From Sterolibacteriaceae bacterium (GTDB lineage Bacteria; Pseudomonadota; Gammaproteobacteria; Burkholderiales; Rhodocyclaceae), in assembly GCA_025360425.1 (NCBI GenBank), contig JANYCD010000073.1, positions 24,267 to 88,266 of the forward strand: a stretch of 64,000 nucleotides of DNA, given 5' to 3'. The stretch's first letter is position 1, and each line of letters starts with the position of its first letter. This document shows positions 18,842-28,025 of this stretch, one piece after another. The notes beneath the pieces are model-generated. The model did not search any database. It worked only from the letters and a program-made list of their open reading frames with translations, and was not told the DNA's origin. The translations under genes and the position numbers were made by a program.

Positions 18842-20569
18842 TCACGATTCCGGAGCCAGCCCGAAACAGACGTTTCCCGGACGATTCATCACCAGTTCCA
18901 ATCGATAACCATACAGTTGCGCGTTTCTGGCCAACTGATATAGCCCGATTCCCAAGCCGGTTTCCGACGCAACCGGCCGCTTGCCGATATCTGCCGCAAG
19001 ATCACCCGGAAGCTCTGCCCCGGTGTCACAAACGCATATCTTGACCGGAGACAGCGCCACGTCCAGCGTGATACGAATCTCGATATCCGCACAGGCGGCG
19101 CGTTTGTTCATGGCGTTCTGCAGCAGATTCTCCACGGCAGTTGTAAAAAGTTCGGCGGGCAACTTGGCAGATCCTGCTTCTCCGTGTAACTCAAACAGCA
19201 CACCTTCGACTGCATAGCGCTCTTCCATCTGGCGCCACCAATCGGGGGCAATTACCATTTCGCCCCGCTCAAGTTCCGGCTGCCCAAGCTTGTCCATGGT
19301 CTGCTGCAGGCGTTGCGAGATTTGTGGCAGTTGCCGATCCAGCAATCGCCGATACTGGGCGCCCCCTTCCCGCTTGTCGATATCGGCGGCAAAAATGAGC
19401 ATGTTGAGAGATTGCAGCAGGTTCTTCACGTCATGGGTCAGCCGCGCACCGGTTTCGTGGATGGCCTGCACATAGGCCATGTCCTTGAGTTGCTGCTGCT
19501 GGTTTTTGGCGCGGTGGAGTTCAGCGAGTAGTTGCGCCACCAGATTGAAATGCCAGACCAATGCTGGCGGCATGGCTTGTTGCGTATAAAGGGTCAGCAC
19601 AAGTTTGTCCTGGGAAAACGTCGTCTCGACTCCGTGGCTATCGCCGAATGTTCCTGTCCTGCCTTCGGTACGCCATACGCCGCCAATGATCCACGACAAA
19701 CGCGCCACCATTTCGCGGCACGATTGATCCAGAAAATGGATCGGATCCGGTTCACGTTGCGCCAGTGCGGTGATGACGTGCAACCACTGTTCCAGCGGAA
19801 GGCCGACGGAAAGCAGGTAACGCGATGCCATTGCGCCAAGACCGGAGAATCCCGCACTTGGGTTCCACGCCAAACTTAACAGAATCAGCATCGCGGCCCC
19901 CGCGAACACCATGATTAACAAAGCCTCGATGTAGCCCACGCCCTCCAGCAACATCAGTGCAACGCTGCCCAATACCAGAACCGCCAGCAGCAGAATGACG
20001 AACAAGCTGTAGGCAAGGTCGATCGCTTCGGTTGGGGAATCATTTGTACCATCAGACGGAATCAGCGCCATCGTTACAATCAACAATGGAAAACCGTAGC
20101 GCGCCAGGGTGATGAACGGGCCGACACTTTCCTGCGAGCGGGGAATCATTTGTGGCACGGCGAACACCAACAGCACCGCCATCAAATAAATCAAGGCAAG
20201 CAGATAAAACACCTTTGCCATCCGGCTGTGAAAGAAAAATATCCGCCCACCGATGATCCCGGCCAGTAGCATCAGCCAGAGCGTCATCAGCCACCAGGAG
20301 AGGAAAGCGACGGTCAACGCCAGCACTGCGATCATGCCGCCAAGTTGGCGGGCGGGAACACGCGCTTCGGCCTGAACAAAAGGTTGCCAGAGCAGAAAGA
20401 CCCCAAAGTGAGCAACCAGAAAAGTGCGGCCCGTGAAACCCGTAATTTTCTGCATCAACGTAATGTGGAGCAAGGCCAGCATCACCACCAATAGCACGCG
20501 GCGATGATGCTCCATCCAATCCAGCACAACCGACTGCTTGGCATTGTCAGACTTGGCTTCAGTATTCAT
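18842..20569 (-). CDS. Membrane sensor histidine kinase
   Basis: Many N-terminal TM helices, H-box ARLTHDVKNLLQSLNML, N-box ENLLQNAMNK, G-box ETGLGIGLYQLARNAQ. Confidence 0.85.
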   Translation of the reverse strand: MNTEAKSDNAKQSVVLDWMEHHRRVLLVVMLALLHITLMQKITGFTGRTFLVAHFGVFLLWQPFVQAEARVPARQLGGMIAVLALTVAFLSWWLMTLWLMLLAGIIGGRIFFFHSRMAKVFYLLALIYLMAVLLVFAVPQMIPRSQESVGPFITLARYGFPLLIVTMALIPSDGTNDSPTEAIDLAYSLFVILLLAVLVLGSVALMLLEGVGYIEALLIMVFAGAAMLILLSLAWNPSAGFSGLGAMASRYLLSVGLPLEQWLHVITALAQREPDPIHFLDQSCREMVARLSWIIGGVWRTEGRTGTFGDSHGVETTFSQDKLVLTLYTQQAMPPALVWHFNLVAQLLAELHRAKNQQQQLKDMAYVQAIHETGARLTHDVKNLLQSLNMLIFAADIDKREGGAQYRRLLDRQLPQISQRLQQTMDKLGQPELERGEMVIAPDWWRQMEERYAVEGVLFELHGEAGSAKLPAELFTTAVENLLQNAMNKRAACADIEIRITLDVALSPVKICVCDTGAELPGDLAADIGKRPVASETGLGIGLYQLARNAQLYGYRLELVMNRPGNVCFGLAPES

Positions 20570-20708
20570 GTCAGGATTCTACGGCCTGCTCTTGTCAAAA
20601 GGCCTCGAAACGTGGACCGGTGTCGACTTTCATGGCACCTCTGACGAAAACTCGACAGATTGATGCGTAAAATGTCGCAAACCCGCCCGCCATGGCCCCA
20701 AATAGTCT

Positions 20709-20723
20709 TGGCATGGAATCTGC
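20709..20723 (+). promoter_or_regulatory. Sigma-54 (-24/-12) promoter of downstream pilin
   Basis: TGGCATGGAATCTGC matches TGGCACG-N4-TTGC with exact GG/GC spacing; 37 nt upstream of the pilin ATG. Confidence 0.75.
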
Positions 20724-20759
20724 TCTATAGTTCTCAGGCTAATCCAAAGGAGAGACAAA

Positions 20760-21467
20760 ATGCCTCGTAAACAAGCTGGTTTTACCCTTGTCGAAATCGC
20801 CATCGTGCTGGTCATCATCGGCCTGCTGCTCGGTGGTGTGCTCAAGGGTCAGGAGTTGATCAATAGCGCGAAAATCAAAAACATGATCAATGACATTCGT
20901 TCAACATCAACCTTCGTTGCAGGTTACCAGGATCGCTTTCGTGCTTTTCCCGGTGATCAAAACGCCGCGCAACTCGTCACCAACTTTGGTGCAACGCCGG
21001 TGACGCCATTTGGCGGCGGCGCAGCTGTCGCAGCATCTGCCGGTGCAGGCGCCAATGGCAACGGCCACCTCGATGGCAACTGGAATGATCTACTGGCAAC
21101 ACCGTCGGAGTCTTTTGTATTTTGGCAGCATGTCCGGCTGGCAAATCTGGCAGCCGGCGCCACCGACATCAATGATCCTAACTATCTGCCCAGAAATGCC
21201 GATGGCGGCCAAATTGGCATTGAAAGCGGCATCAACGGCGCCGGAGCTGCCGCCCCTTTCATCCTAGGCATGCGTGGTTCTTACTATGTCTGCATGGACG
21301 GCGTACTGGGTCGTTACGCCAAGCAGATCGACACCACCATGGATGACGGCAACACCGCAGGGGGTTCCGTTCAGGTTGTCCCAACGGGTTCGGTCAGGGG
21401 AGCTGCAGCCTCGGGGACAGCGGCCGTAGTTGATGGCTCACAGTACATCGTCTGTGCGGGCTTCTGA
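20760..21467 (+). CDS. Type IV pilin / prepilin N-terminal cleavage domain protein
   Basis: MPRKQAGFTLVEIAIVLVIIGLLLGGVLKGQELINSAKIKN canonical class III leader; RBS AAAGGAGAG upstream. Confidence 0.9.
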   Translation: MPRKQAGFTLVEIAIVLVIIGLLLGGVLKGQELINSAKIKNMINDIRSTSTFVAGYQDRFRAFPGDQNAAQLVTNFGATPVTPFGGGAAVAASAGAGANGNGHLDGNWNDLLATPSESFVFWQHVRLANLAAGATDINDPNYLPRNADGGQIGIESGINGAGAAAPFILGMRGSYYVCMDGVLGRYAKQIDTTMDDGNTAGGSVQVVPTGSVRGAAASGTAAVVDGSQYIVCAGF

Positions 21468-21493
21468 GCAAGAAAAATCTTTTTTGCAAAAAT

Positions 21494-21522
21494 AAAAAAC
21501 CCGCTTCGGCGGGTTTTTTATT
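21494..21522. terminator. Bidirectional rho-independent terminator
   Basis: AAAAAACCCGCTTCGGCGGGTTTTTT between pilin (+) and antiporter (-). Confidence 0.9.
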
Positions 21523-23488
21523 TTCCGCGCAATAAACGCTGCTCTCCTGCGATAAGTGATTGCGGCGTTCCCAACAGCACTACCACATCACCTTCCGCCA
21601 AAACGTCCTCCAGGCTACCGCTTATGCGCGCGGCACCTTTGCGGCGCACAGTGGAAACTTCTGCTCCACAGGCATCGAGCTGGAGGTCGGCCAGGCGTTT
21701 GCCGATGGCATAAGCACCCTCACCCAGCGTCACAGCAAGCAGCCTGCGCTGGTCAGCGTCTGCCAGATGGTCGTTCGCATCCGTCGCGCCGTGAAAAAAA
21801 CCACGCAGCAACACGTAATGTTGCTCACGCATTTCGCGCAGGCGGCGTATCACCCTCGACATCGGAATGCCAAGCAGTGCCAGCGCATGGGTCGCCAACA
21901 TCACACTCGACTCCAGCGCTTCGGGCACCACCTCGGTCGCGCCGGCTGCGAGCAGACGATCTACATCAGCATCTTCGGCAGCCCGTACCACCACGGGTAA
22001 ATCAGGCCGCAACTGACGGGTATGGTGGAGCACGCGCAAGGCTGCCTGACTATCGGAGAAGGTGATGATCAACACATCGGCGCGCGCAATACCCGCAGCG
22101 ACAAGCGTCTCGCGTCGCGCGCAGTCGCCATACGTGACTGGTTCGCCGGCGGCGGCAGCGTCGTGCACCCTGTCCGGGTCGGGATCGAGCGCCAGAAAAG
22201 AGATGCCTTCCTGTTCCAGAAAACGCGCCAAATGTTGGCCGGTACGACCATAGCCGCAGAGAATTGCATGTTTCTCGGTTCCCATCGAACGTACTGCGAT
22301 CTCGGTCAGCTGCATGGAGCGGGTTAGCCATTCGGACGCGACGAAACGCATTACGATGCGATCTGAAAATTGCACGATTAACGGTGCCAGCAACAGCGAC
22401 AGGACGAGTGCCGCCAGCACGACTTGCAGCACCTGATCACCCGCCAGGCTTTCCTGTCGAATCTGTGCGAGTAACACGAAGCCGAACTCGCCTCCCGCAC
22501 ACAGCCACAAACCGGTACGCAGGGCAGTACTTGGGGTCGCGCCAAACATGCGCGACAAACCGGCGGCCACCATCAGCTTGATTCCCATCAGCAATATCAG
22601 TACCAGCACCACCCATGGCAGATTTGTGGCCACTGCTGACAGATTGAGCATCATGCCGATGGTGATGAAAAACAGCCCCAGCAGCACGTCGCGGAAGGGC
22701 TTGATGTCCTCTTCGACCTGATAGCGATACTCGGTTTCGGAGATCAACATGCCAGCGACAAATGCGCCGAGGGCAAGAGACAGGCCAGCCAGTTCAGTCA
22801 CCCAAGCCAAGCCCAGTGTGATCAACAGCACGTTGAGCACGAACAGTTCCGCCGATTTGCGTCGCGCCACAATGAAGAACCAGGCGCGCATCAGGCGCTG
22901 GCCGAAAAAAATCACCCCCGTCAGCACCAGCACGGCTTTCAATCCCGCCAGCGCCAGGGTCTGCGCCATTTCCGCCGGTTGCGCCAGAGCCGGCACCAGA
23001 ATCAGCAGCGGGACGACCGCCAGATCCTGAAACAGGAGTACACCGAGTACTTCGCGACCGTGTTTGGAATCGAGCTCCAGCCGCTCGCTCAGCAGGCGTG
23101 AAAGCACCGCTGTTGACGACATCGCAGTCACACCACCCAGGGCAAAACCTGCCGGCCAGCCAAGGCCAAACCCTTTTGCCAGCAACATCGCAATCAACAA
23201 GGTCACGAATACCTGCGCCGCGCCGAGGCCAAAAACGATGCGCTTCATGCTGTACAGACGCGGCAGGGAAAACTCCAAACCAATGGAGAACATCAGAAAC
23301 ACGACACCAAACTCGGCCAGGTGGCCGGCGCTGGCGGTATCGGGCAGCAGGTTGAGCGCGTGGGGACCGATCGCTACACCAACCATCAGGTAACCCATGA
23401 TCGGCGGCAGACTGAAGGAACGAAACACCACCACCACCAGCACAGCCATGGCGAGCAATAGCACAACCAGTTCCAGAGGCGTAATCAT
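21518..23488 (-). CDS. CPA2-family monovalent cation:proton antiporter (Kef/YbaL-like) with TrkA-N domains
   Basis: MITPLELVVLLLAMAVLVVVVFRSFSLPPIMGYLMVGVAIGPHAL..., C-terminal AILCGYGRTGQHLARFLEQEGI Rossmann. Confidence 0.92.
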   Translation of the reverse strand: MITPLELVVLLLAMAVLVVVVFRSFSLPPIMGYLMVGVAIGPHALNLLPDTASAGHLAEFGVVFLMFSIGLEFSLPRLYSMKRIVFGLGAAQVFVTLLIAMLLAKGFGLGWPAGFALGGVTAMSSTAVLSRLLSERLELDSKHGREVLGVLLFQDLAVVPLLILVPALAQPAEMAQTLALAGLKAVLVLTGVIFFGQRLMRAWFFIVARRKSAELFVLNVLLITLGLAWVTELAGLSLALGAFVAGMLISETEYRYQVEEDIKPFRDVLLGLFFITIGMMLNLSAVATNLPWVVLVLILLMGIKLMVAAGLSRMFGATPSTALRTGLWLCAGGEFGFVLLAQIRQESLAGDQVLQVVLAALVLSLLLAPLIVQFSDRIVMRFVASEWLTRSMQLTEIAVRSMGTEKHAILCGYGRTGQHLARFLEQEGISFLALDPDPDRVHDAAAAGEPVTYGDCARRETLVAAGIARADVLIITFSDSQAALRVLHHTRQLRPDLPVVVRAAEDADVDRLLAAGATEVVPEALESSVMLATHALALLGIPMSRVIRRLREMREQHYVLLRGFFHGATDANDHLADADQRRLLAVTLGEGAYAIGKRLADLQLDACGAEVSTVRRKGAARISGSLEDVLAEGDVVVLLGTPQSLIAGEQRLLRGK

Positions 23489-23549
23489 TGGTCGATGGAG
23501 TCGCGATTGACACTTGTATAATCGTTGTCATGATAACCGTCCGCCGTCC

Positions 23550-24533
23550 ATGACCCAAACATTTACCCATGATCGCGCACTGGCGATGGCGCGGCGTGTG
23601 CTGCACATCGAAGCCGAAGCGGTGGCGGCACTGGCGGAGAAGCTTGACGGTCAGTTCACCCGCGCGATTGAATTGATCTTGTCTTGCCATGGCCGTGTCA
23701 TTGTCAGTGGCGTCGGCAAGTCGGGGCACATCGCGCGCAAGATCGCTGCCACTCTGGCAAGCACCGGCACGCCAGCCTATTTCGTTCATGCTGCCGAGGC
23801 GGTGCACGGTGATCTGGGAATGATCACGCGCGAGGACGTGGTGATAGCGATTTCCAATTCAGGCGAGAGCGACGAACTGCTGACCATCGTGCCTTTGATC
23901 AAACGGCAGGGCGGACGACTGATTGCGATTACCGGTAACAACGACTCTTCATTGGCCAGAGAGGCCGATGTGCATCTGGACGCAGGCGTAAAAGAAGAGG
24001 CCTGTCCGCTCAACCTGGCGCCGACAGCCAGTACTACTGCGGCGCTGGCGCTGGGTGACGCGCTGGCTGTGACGCTACTCGATGCACGTGGTTTTGGTGC
24101 CGAGGATTTTGCCCGCTCCCATCCAGGCGGCACCTTGGGCAGACGGTTGTTGACGCATGTGCGCGATGTCATGCGCGGCGCTGCTGAAATTCCCGCAGTT
24201 GCAGAATCAACGCTGCTGCCTGACACCTTGCGCGCCATGTCGCAAGGTGGGTTGGGCATGGCGGTGGTCAGCAGCGCCGAGGGGCGGTTGTTGGGGATAT
24301 TTACCGATGGCGATTTGCGCCGCGCCATGGAAAAACAGGGTGACCTGCGCATCATGACCGTCGGCCAGGTGATGACGCGCAACCCGCGTACCATCGGCGC
24401 CAAACGGCTTGCCGTGGAAGCCGTGGAAATGATGGAGCAGCACAAGATCAGCCAGTTGCTGGTGATTGACGAAGACGGGAAGCTCATCGGTGCGCTCAAC
24501 ATGCACGACCTGTTTCGCGCCAAGGTGATCTGA
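23550..24533 (+). CDS. kdsD: Arabinose-5-phosphate isomerase
   Basis: SIS domain VIVSGVGKSGHIARKIAATLASTGTPAYFVHAAEAVHGDLGMI plus paired CBS domains; followed by kdsC. Confidence 0.95.
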   Translation: MTQTFTHDRALAMARRVLHIEAEAVAALAEKLDGQFTRAIELILSCHGRVIVSGVGKSGHIARKIAATLASTGTPAYFVHAAEAVHGDLGMITREDVVIAISNSGESDELLTIVPLIKRQGGRLIAITGNNDSSLAREADVHLDAGVKEEACPLNLAPTASTTAALALGDALAVTLLDARGFGAEDFARSHPGGTLGRRLLTHVRDVMRGAAEIPAVAESTLLPDTLRAMSQGGLGMAVVSSAEGRLLGIFTDGDLRRAMEKQGDLRIMTVGQVMTRNPRTIGAKRLAVEAVEMMEQHKISQLLVIDEDGKLIGALNMHDLFRAKVI

Positions 24534-25057
24534 TGGATGCCGCAAAGAGCAAAGCGGCCGGTCTCATGCTGATGGGCTTCGATGTCGACGGTGTGCTCAC
24601 CGACGGCAGTCTCTACTACAGCAGCCAGGGTGATGAATTGAAGGCTTTCTCCAGCCTTGATGGCCACGGTCTGAAAATGCTGGCGAACGCGGGAGTAAAG
24701 TTGGCGATCATCACTGGGCGCACGTCACGGGCGGTGGAATTGAGAACGCAAAACCTTGGGATTACATTGTTGCTGCAAGGCGTCGAAGACAAACGATCTG
24801 CCATGGCGAAACTGCTGGAGAGCCTTGGTCTTGGCTTCAAGCAGGCCGGTTACATGGGCGACGATGTTGTGGACCTGCCGCTGATGCGCGCCTGCGGATT
24901 TTCTGCGACGGTAGCCGATGGTCATTCGCTGCTGCATCAGCATGCCGATTATGCAGCCCGAAAAAATGGGGGTCATGGCGCAGTGCGAGAGGTCTGTGAA
25001 TTCATCCTTGGTGCCCAAGGCAAGCTGGACGCGGCCATGGAAACTTACCTGACATGA
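24533..25057 (+). CDS. kdsC: 3-deoxy-D-manno-octulosonate 8-phosphate phosphatase
   Basis: HAD motif LMGFDVDGVLTDGSLYY; GDDVVDLPLM; operon with kdsD. Confidence 0.95.
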   Translation: MDAAKSKAAGLMLMGFDVDGVLTDGSLYYSSQGDELKAFSSLDGHGLKMLANAGVKLAIITGRTSRAVELRTQNLGITLLLQGVEDKRSAMAKLLESLGLGFKQAGYMGDDVVDLPLMRACGFSATVADGHSLLHQHADYAARKNGGHGAVREVCEFILGAQGKLDAAMETYLT

Positions 25058-25623
25058 AAAACCTGGGAACAACCTTGTTTCCCCTGTTCCTGTTGGGGCT
25101 GCTGGCCGCGCTCACCTTCTGGCTGCAACGTGCCGCGAATTTCGACGATCCCATGAACCGGGCAAAGGCGAGGCATGATCCTGACTCCATCATTGAACAT
25201 TTCACCATTCAGCGCTTCGACGTCGCCGGGGACTTGAAGAACTTTCTCACTGCCGAGAAACTCGTCCACTTCCCCGACGATGACAGTACCGAGGTGGCCA
25301 ATCCGGCACTGACGGTTTTCCAGGGACAGTCACCAACGCGTATCACTGCTAAGCGCGCCTGGTTGAACCACGACGGGAAGGAAGTTCATCTGATGGATCA
25401 GGTACGTCTCGTGCACAAGAGCGCGACCAGTGCCCCCGATACCATACTCGAAACTGCCAGGATGACCGCGTACCCCGATGAGCAAACGGCGCACAGCGAC
25501 GACCCCGTCACGATCAGCCAGGGTCAAAGCGTTGTCGTCGGCAGCGGAATGGATTACAACGGCAAGACAAGCGTGTCGGTGCTCAGGGGCCGAACGCATG
25601 GAATTTTCTATAGGACCCATTGA
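25054..25623 (+). CDS. lptC: LPS export ABC transporter periplasmic protein LptC
   Basis: N-terminal TM, HFTIQRFDVAGDLKNFLTAEKLVHFPDDDSTEVANP; between kdsC and lptA. Confidence 0.9.
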   Translation: MKNLGTTLFPLFLLGLLAALTFWLQRAANFDDPMNRAKARHDPDSIIEHFTIQRFDVAGDLKNFLTAEKLVHFPDDDSTEVANPALTVFQGQSPTRITAKRAWLNHDGKEVHLMDQVRLVHKSATSAPDTILETARMTAYPDEQTAHSDDPVTISQGQSVVVGSGMDYNGKTSVSVLRGRTHGIFYRTH

Positions 25624-25625
25624 TC

Positions 25626-26258
25626 ATGTTCAACAAGCAAACCCGGTTGCTGGCAATGTTGGCCAGTATGTTGTGCGTCTCTTTGCCATCCATGGCGGAA
25701 AAAGCGGATCGCGACAAGCCGGTCAATCTCGAAGCAGACCGCATCACCGTGGATGATGTGAAGAAGATCCATGTATTCGAAGGCAACGTGCAACTCACTC
25801 AGGGGACTCTGGTAATACGTGCCGACAAAATGGTCGTTACGCAAGATGCCAGCGGTTATCAAACAGGGGTTGCGAGTGGCGGCGCCGACGGACTTGCGCG
25901 TTTCCGTCAAAAGCGCGAAGGCAAGGACGAATACATCGAAGGAGAGGCCGAACGGATTGAGCACGACGGCGCGGTGGACACAACGCAGTTATTCACACGC
26001 GCCTGGGTTAAAAGCGGGCTTGATGAGGTTCGTGGGCAGTACATCTCGTTTGATGCGAAGTCCGAAACTTATCTGGTCTCCAACGGCCCGAACGGCACGA
26101 CCGTTTCTTCAGCGAAACACGAACGTGTGAGAGCCATCATCCAGCCGCGCAACAAAGGCCCTGCGGCCCCGTCAACACCCAGCCGCGTGGTCAATCCAAC
26201 GCTCAAGGCAGCACCTGAATTATCTGCTCCGGAAAACAAGGCGCCCGATCCCCAGTAA
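25626..26258 (+). CDS. lptA: Lipopolysaccharide transport periplasmic protein LptA
   Basis: Signal peptide; KPVNLEADRITVDDVKKIHVFEGNVQLTQGTLVIRADKMVV. Confidence 0.93.
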   Translation: MFNKQTRLLAMLASMLCVSLPSMAEKADRDKPVNLEADRITVDDVKKIHVFEGNVQLTQGTLVIRADKMVVTQDASGYQTGVASGGADGLARFRQKREGKDEYIEGEAERIEHDGAVDTTQLFTRAWVKSGLDEVRGQYISFDAKSETYLVSNGPNGTTVSSAKHERVRAIIQPRNKGPAAPSTPSRVVNPTLKAAPELSAPENKAPDPQ

Positions 26259-26273
26259 GCAGCCTCGCCCCGC

Positions 26274-26304
26274 AAAAAGCGGCCTCAGTCAGGCCGTTTT
26301 TTTA
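26274..26304 (+). terminator. Rho-independent terminator after lptA
   Basis: CGGCCTCAGTCAGGCCG followed by TTTTTTTA. Confidence 0.85.
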
Positions 26305-26416
26305 TTGCGCCACCACATCAGGTATATTCCTCTTGTGCCAAAAATAACTTTAACTTATTGAAATATTGTTATTTATTATAAATTCAATTTATATGGTGCA
26401 TTGCATCAAAAAATAC

Positions 26417-26444
26417 TTGACATCGGGTTTTTCCTCTTTATAAT
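26417..26444 (+). promoter_or_regulatory. Sigma-70 promoter of phasin gene
   Basis: TTGACA - 16 bp - TATAAT, full consensus hexamers, in an AT-rich region upstream of the phasin gene. Confidence 0.75.
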
Positions 26445-26561
26445 TTGGCTCATGATGCAGTGCAACATCGCGACTCCCTGAAATCACCGGGTGTGGCGAG
26501 ATTCAAGATGTGAAGCAAACCACTACTCAAAGTTTTTTAAACCGATATCAAGGAGAAACCC

Positions 26562-27125
26562 ATGTCCTACGCAATCCCCGAGCAATTCGCCGCCAGCAAC
26601 AAAGCCTACGTTGAATCACTGCTGACCATCGCCAATACCGCGTTTGCCAGTGCCGAACGTTTTGCCGCACTCAACCTGAATACCGCCCGTTCGGTTCTTG
26701 AAGACTCCGTCACCAGCGCCAAGAGCCTGCTGGCGATCAAGGATGTACAAGAACTGCTGAGCACCCAAACTACCCTGGCGAAGCCGACCGTGGAAAAATT
26801 CGTTGCCTACTCGCGCAGCGTTTATGAAATCGGTTCGCAAACCCAGGAAGAACTGACCAAAGTATTTGAAGCCCAGTACGGCGAGCTGAACAAGACCATC
26901 GGCACCGCCCTGGACAAGGCTGCCAAGAGCGCCCCAGCCGGTTCCGATGTCGCTGTGGCCGCCGTCAAATCAGCCATTGCCGCCGCGAACTCTGCTTACG
27001 ACAGCATCAACAAGGCTGCCAAGCAAGTTGCCGAAATCGCCGAAGCCAACGTAACGGCCGCTACCAACGCTACGGTCAAGGCAGTCGGTTCGACCGCCAC
27101 GCCGAAGGTCAAGAAGGTTGCCTAA
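26562..27125 (+). CDS. phaP: Phasin family protein
   Basis: SYAIPEQFAASNKAYVESLLTIANTAFASAERFAALNLNTARSVLEDSVTSAKSLLAIKDVQELLSTQ is a typical phasin; RBS AAGGAGAAACCC. Confidence 0.93.
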   Translation: MSYAIPEQFAASNKAYVESLLTIANTAFASAERFAALNLNTARSVLEDSVTSAKSLLAIKDVQELLSTQTTLAKPTVEKFVAYSRSVYEIGSQTQEELTKVFEAQYGELNKTIGTALDKAAKSAPAGSDVAVAAVKSAIAAANSAYDSINKAAKQVAEIAEANVTAATNATVKAVGSTATPKVKKVA

Positions 27126-27181
27126 GTAAAGCTCCAGCAAACTATTTGTCTCCTCCTCCGGCCCGCAAAGGGCTGGTTTTG

Positions 27182-27216
27182 TAGCCCCGGTACTTGGTAC
27201 CGGGGCTCTTTTTTTG
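27182..27216 (+). terminator. Rho-independent terminator after phasin gene
   Basis: AGCCCCGGTACTTGGTACCGGGGCTCTTTTTTT. Confidence 0.92.
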
Positions 27217-27229
27217 TGCTCGCCCAACT

Positions 27230-27976
27230 TCAACGTTCCTCAAATTCCAGCGCCAGCGCCGCCACTGCGGCACGAATCTCCGTCATGGCCGGCCCCACCT
27301 GCGCGGGGTCGCCGCGCACACCGAGCTCCAGATGACGGCGTATCTTGTCGTCGCCAAATGAAGGCAGGCTGAAAACCTTGATGCCTGAATAATCAATTTC
27401 GATGCGCTGCATCAGATCAATCAATACACCCTCGTTGCCTTCCCACACCACAATGGATGTTTCGGCCTCGATCGAGCGATTGAAGCGATCACGATAGTAA
27501 TGGTCAAGCACCCACTCGACCATGGGCCATGCCATTTGCGGAAAACCCGGAACAAAGTGATGGTCGGCAAATGAAAAACCGGGCACCCGGTTAACCGGAT
27601 TGGGAATGATGCGACTTCCCGTTGGAAACTCGGCAAGCTTCAGCCGATTGAGATTTATCTGCTCGCCATATTTGGCGCGTATCTCGGCCGCAGCTTCCGG
27701 ATGCAATCCCAATTCGACGCCGGCCGCCATACCCGCCGCTTGACGCGTGTGGTCGTCCGGCGTGGCGCCGATGCCGCCGAAGCTGAATACGATATCGCTT
27801 GACGCCAAAGTCCGGCGCAAAGTTTCCGCCAAAAACTCGCGCTTGTCGCCGACGTAGGTTACCCAGTCAAGCGTCAAACCCCGCGCGGCGAGCAGTTCAA
27901 TCAACTTGGCAAAGTGTTTGTCCTGCCGCTTGCCGCGGATGATTTCATCGCCGATGATCAGTGCGCCAAAGCCCAT
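27230..27976 (-). CDS. CinA N-terminal-like / molybdopterin-binding (MoaB/MogA fold) protein
   Basis: MGFGALIIGDEIIRGKRQDKH...VFSFGGIGATPDDHTRQAAG; ATG at 27976. Confidence 0.85.
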   Translation of the reverse strand: MGFGALIIGDEIIRGKRQDKHFAKLIELLAARGLTLDWVTYVGDKREFLAETLRRTLASSDIVFSFGGIGATPDDHTRQAAGMAAGVELGLHPEAAAEIRAKYGEQINLNRLKLAEFPTGSRIIPNPVNRVPGFSFADHHFVPGFPQMAWPMVEWVLDHYYRDRFNRSIEAETSIVVWEGNEGVLIDLMQRIEIDYSGIKVFSLPSFGDDKIRRHLELGVRGDPAQVGPAMTEIRAAVAALALEFEER

Positions 27977-28025
27977 TGTGTTGTTCCTTGTTTGCCGCTT
28001 GTGTGCTGTTGTTCGAATTTCCGCC

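Noticed and set aside
21494-21522. GC hairpin considered as a possible regulatory palindrome
   Set aside because: A/T flanks and position between convergent genes make it an ordinary bidirectional terminator.
22794-23807. 337-aa - strand ORF overlapping the antiporter gene in another frame and running into kdsD
   Set aside because: Alternative frame of a confidently identified CPA2 antiporter; no domain features.
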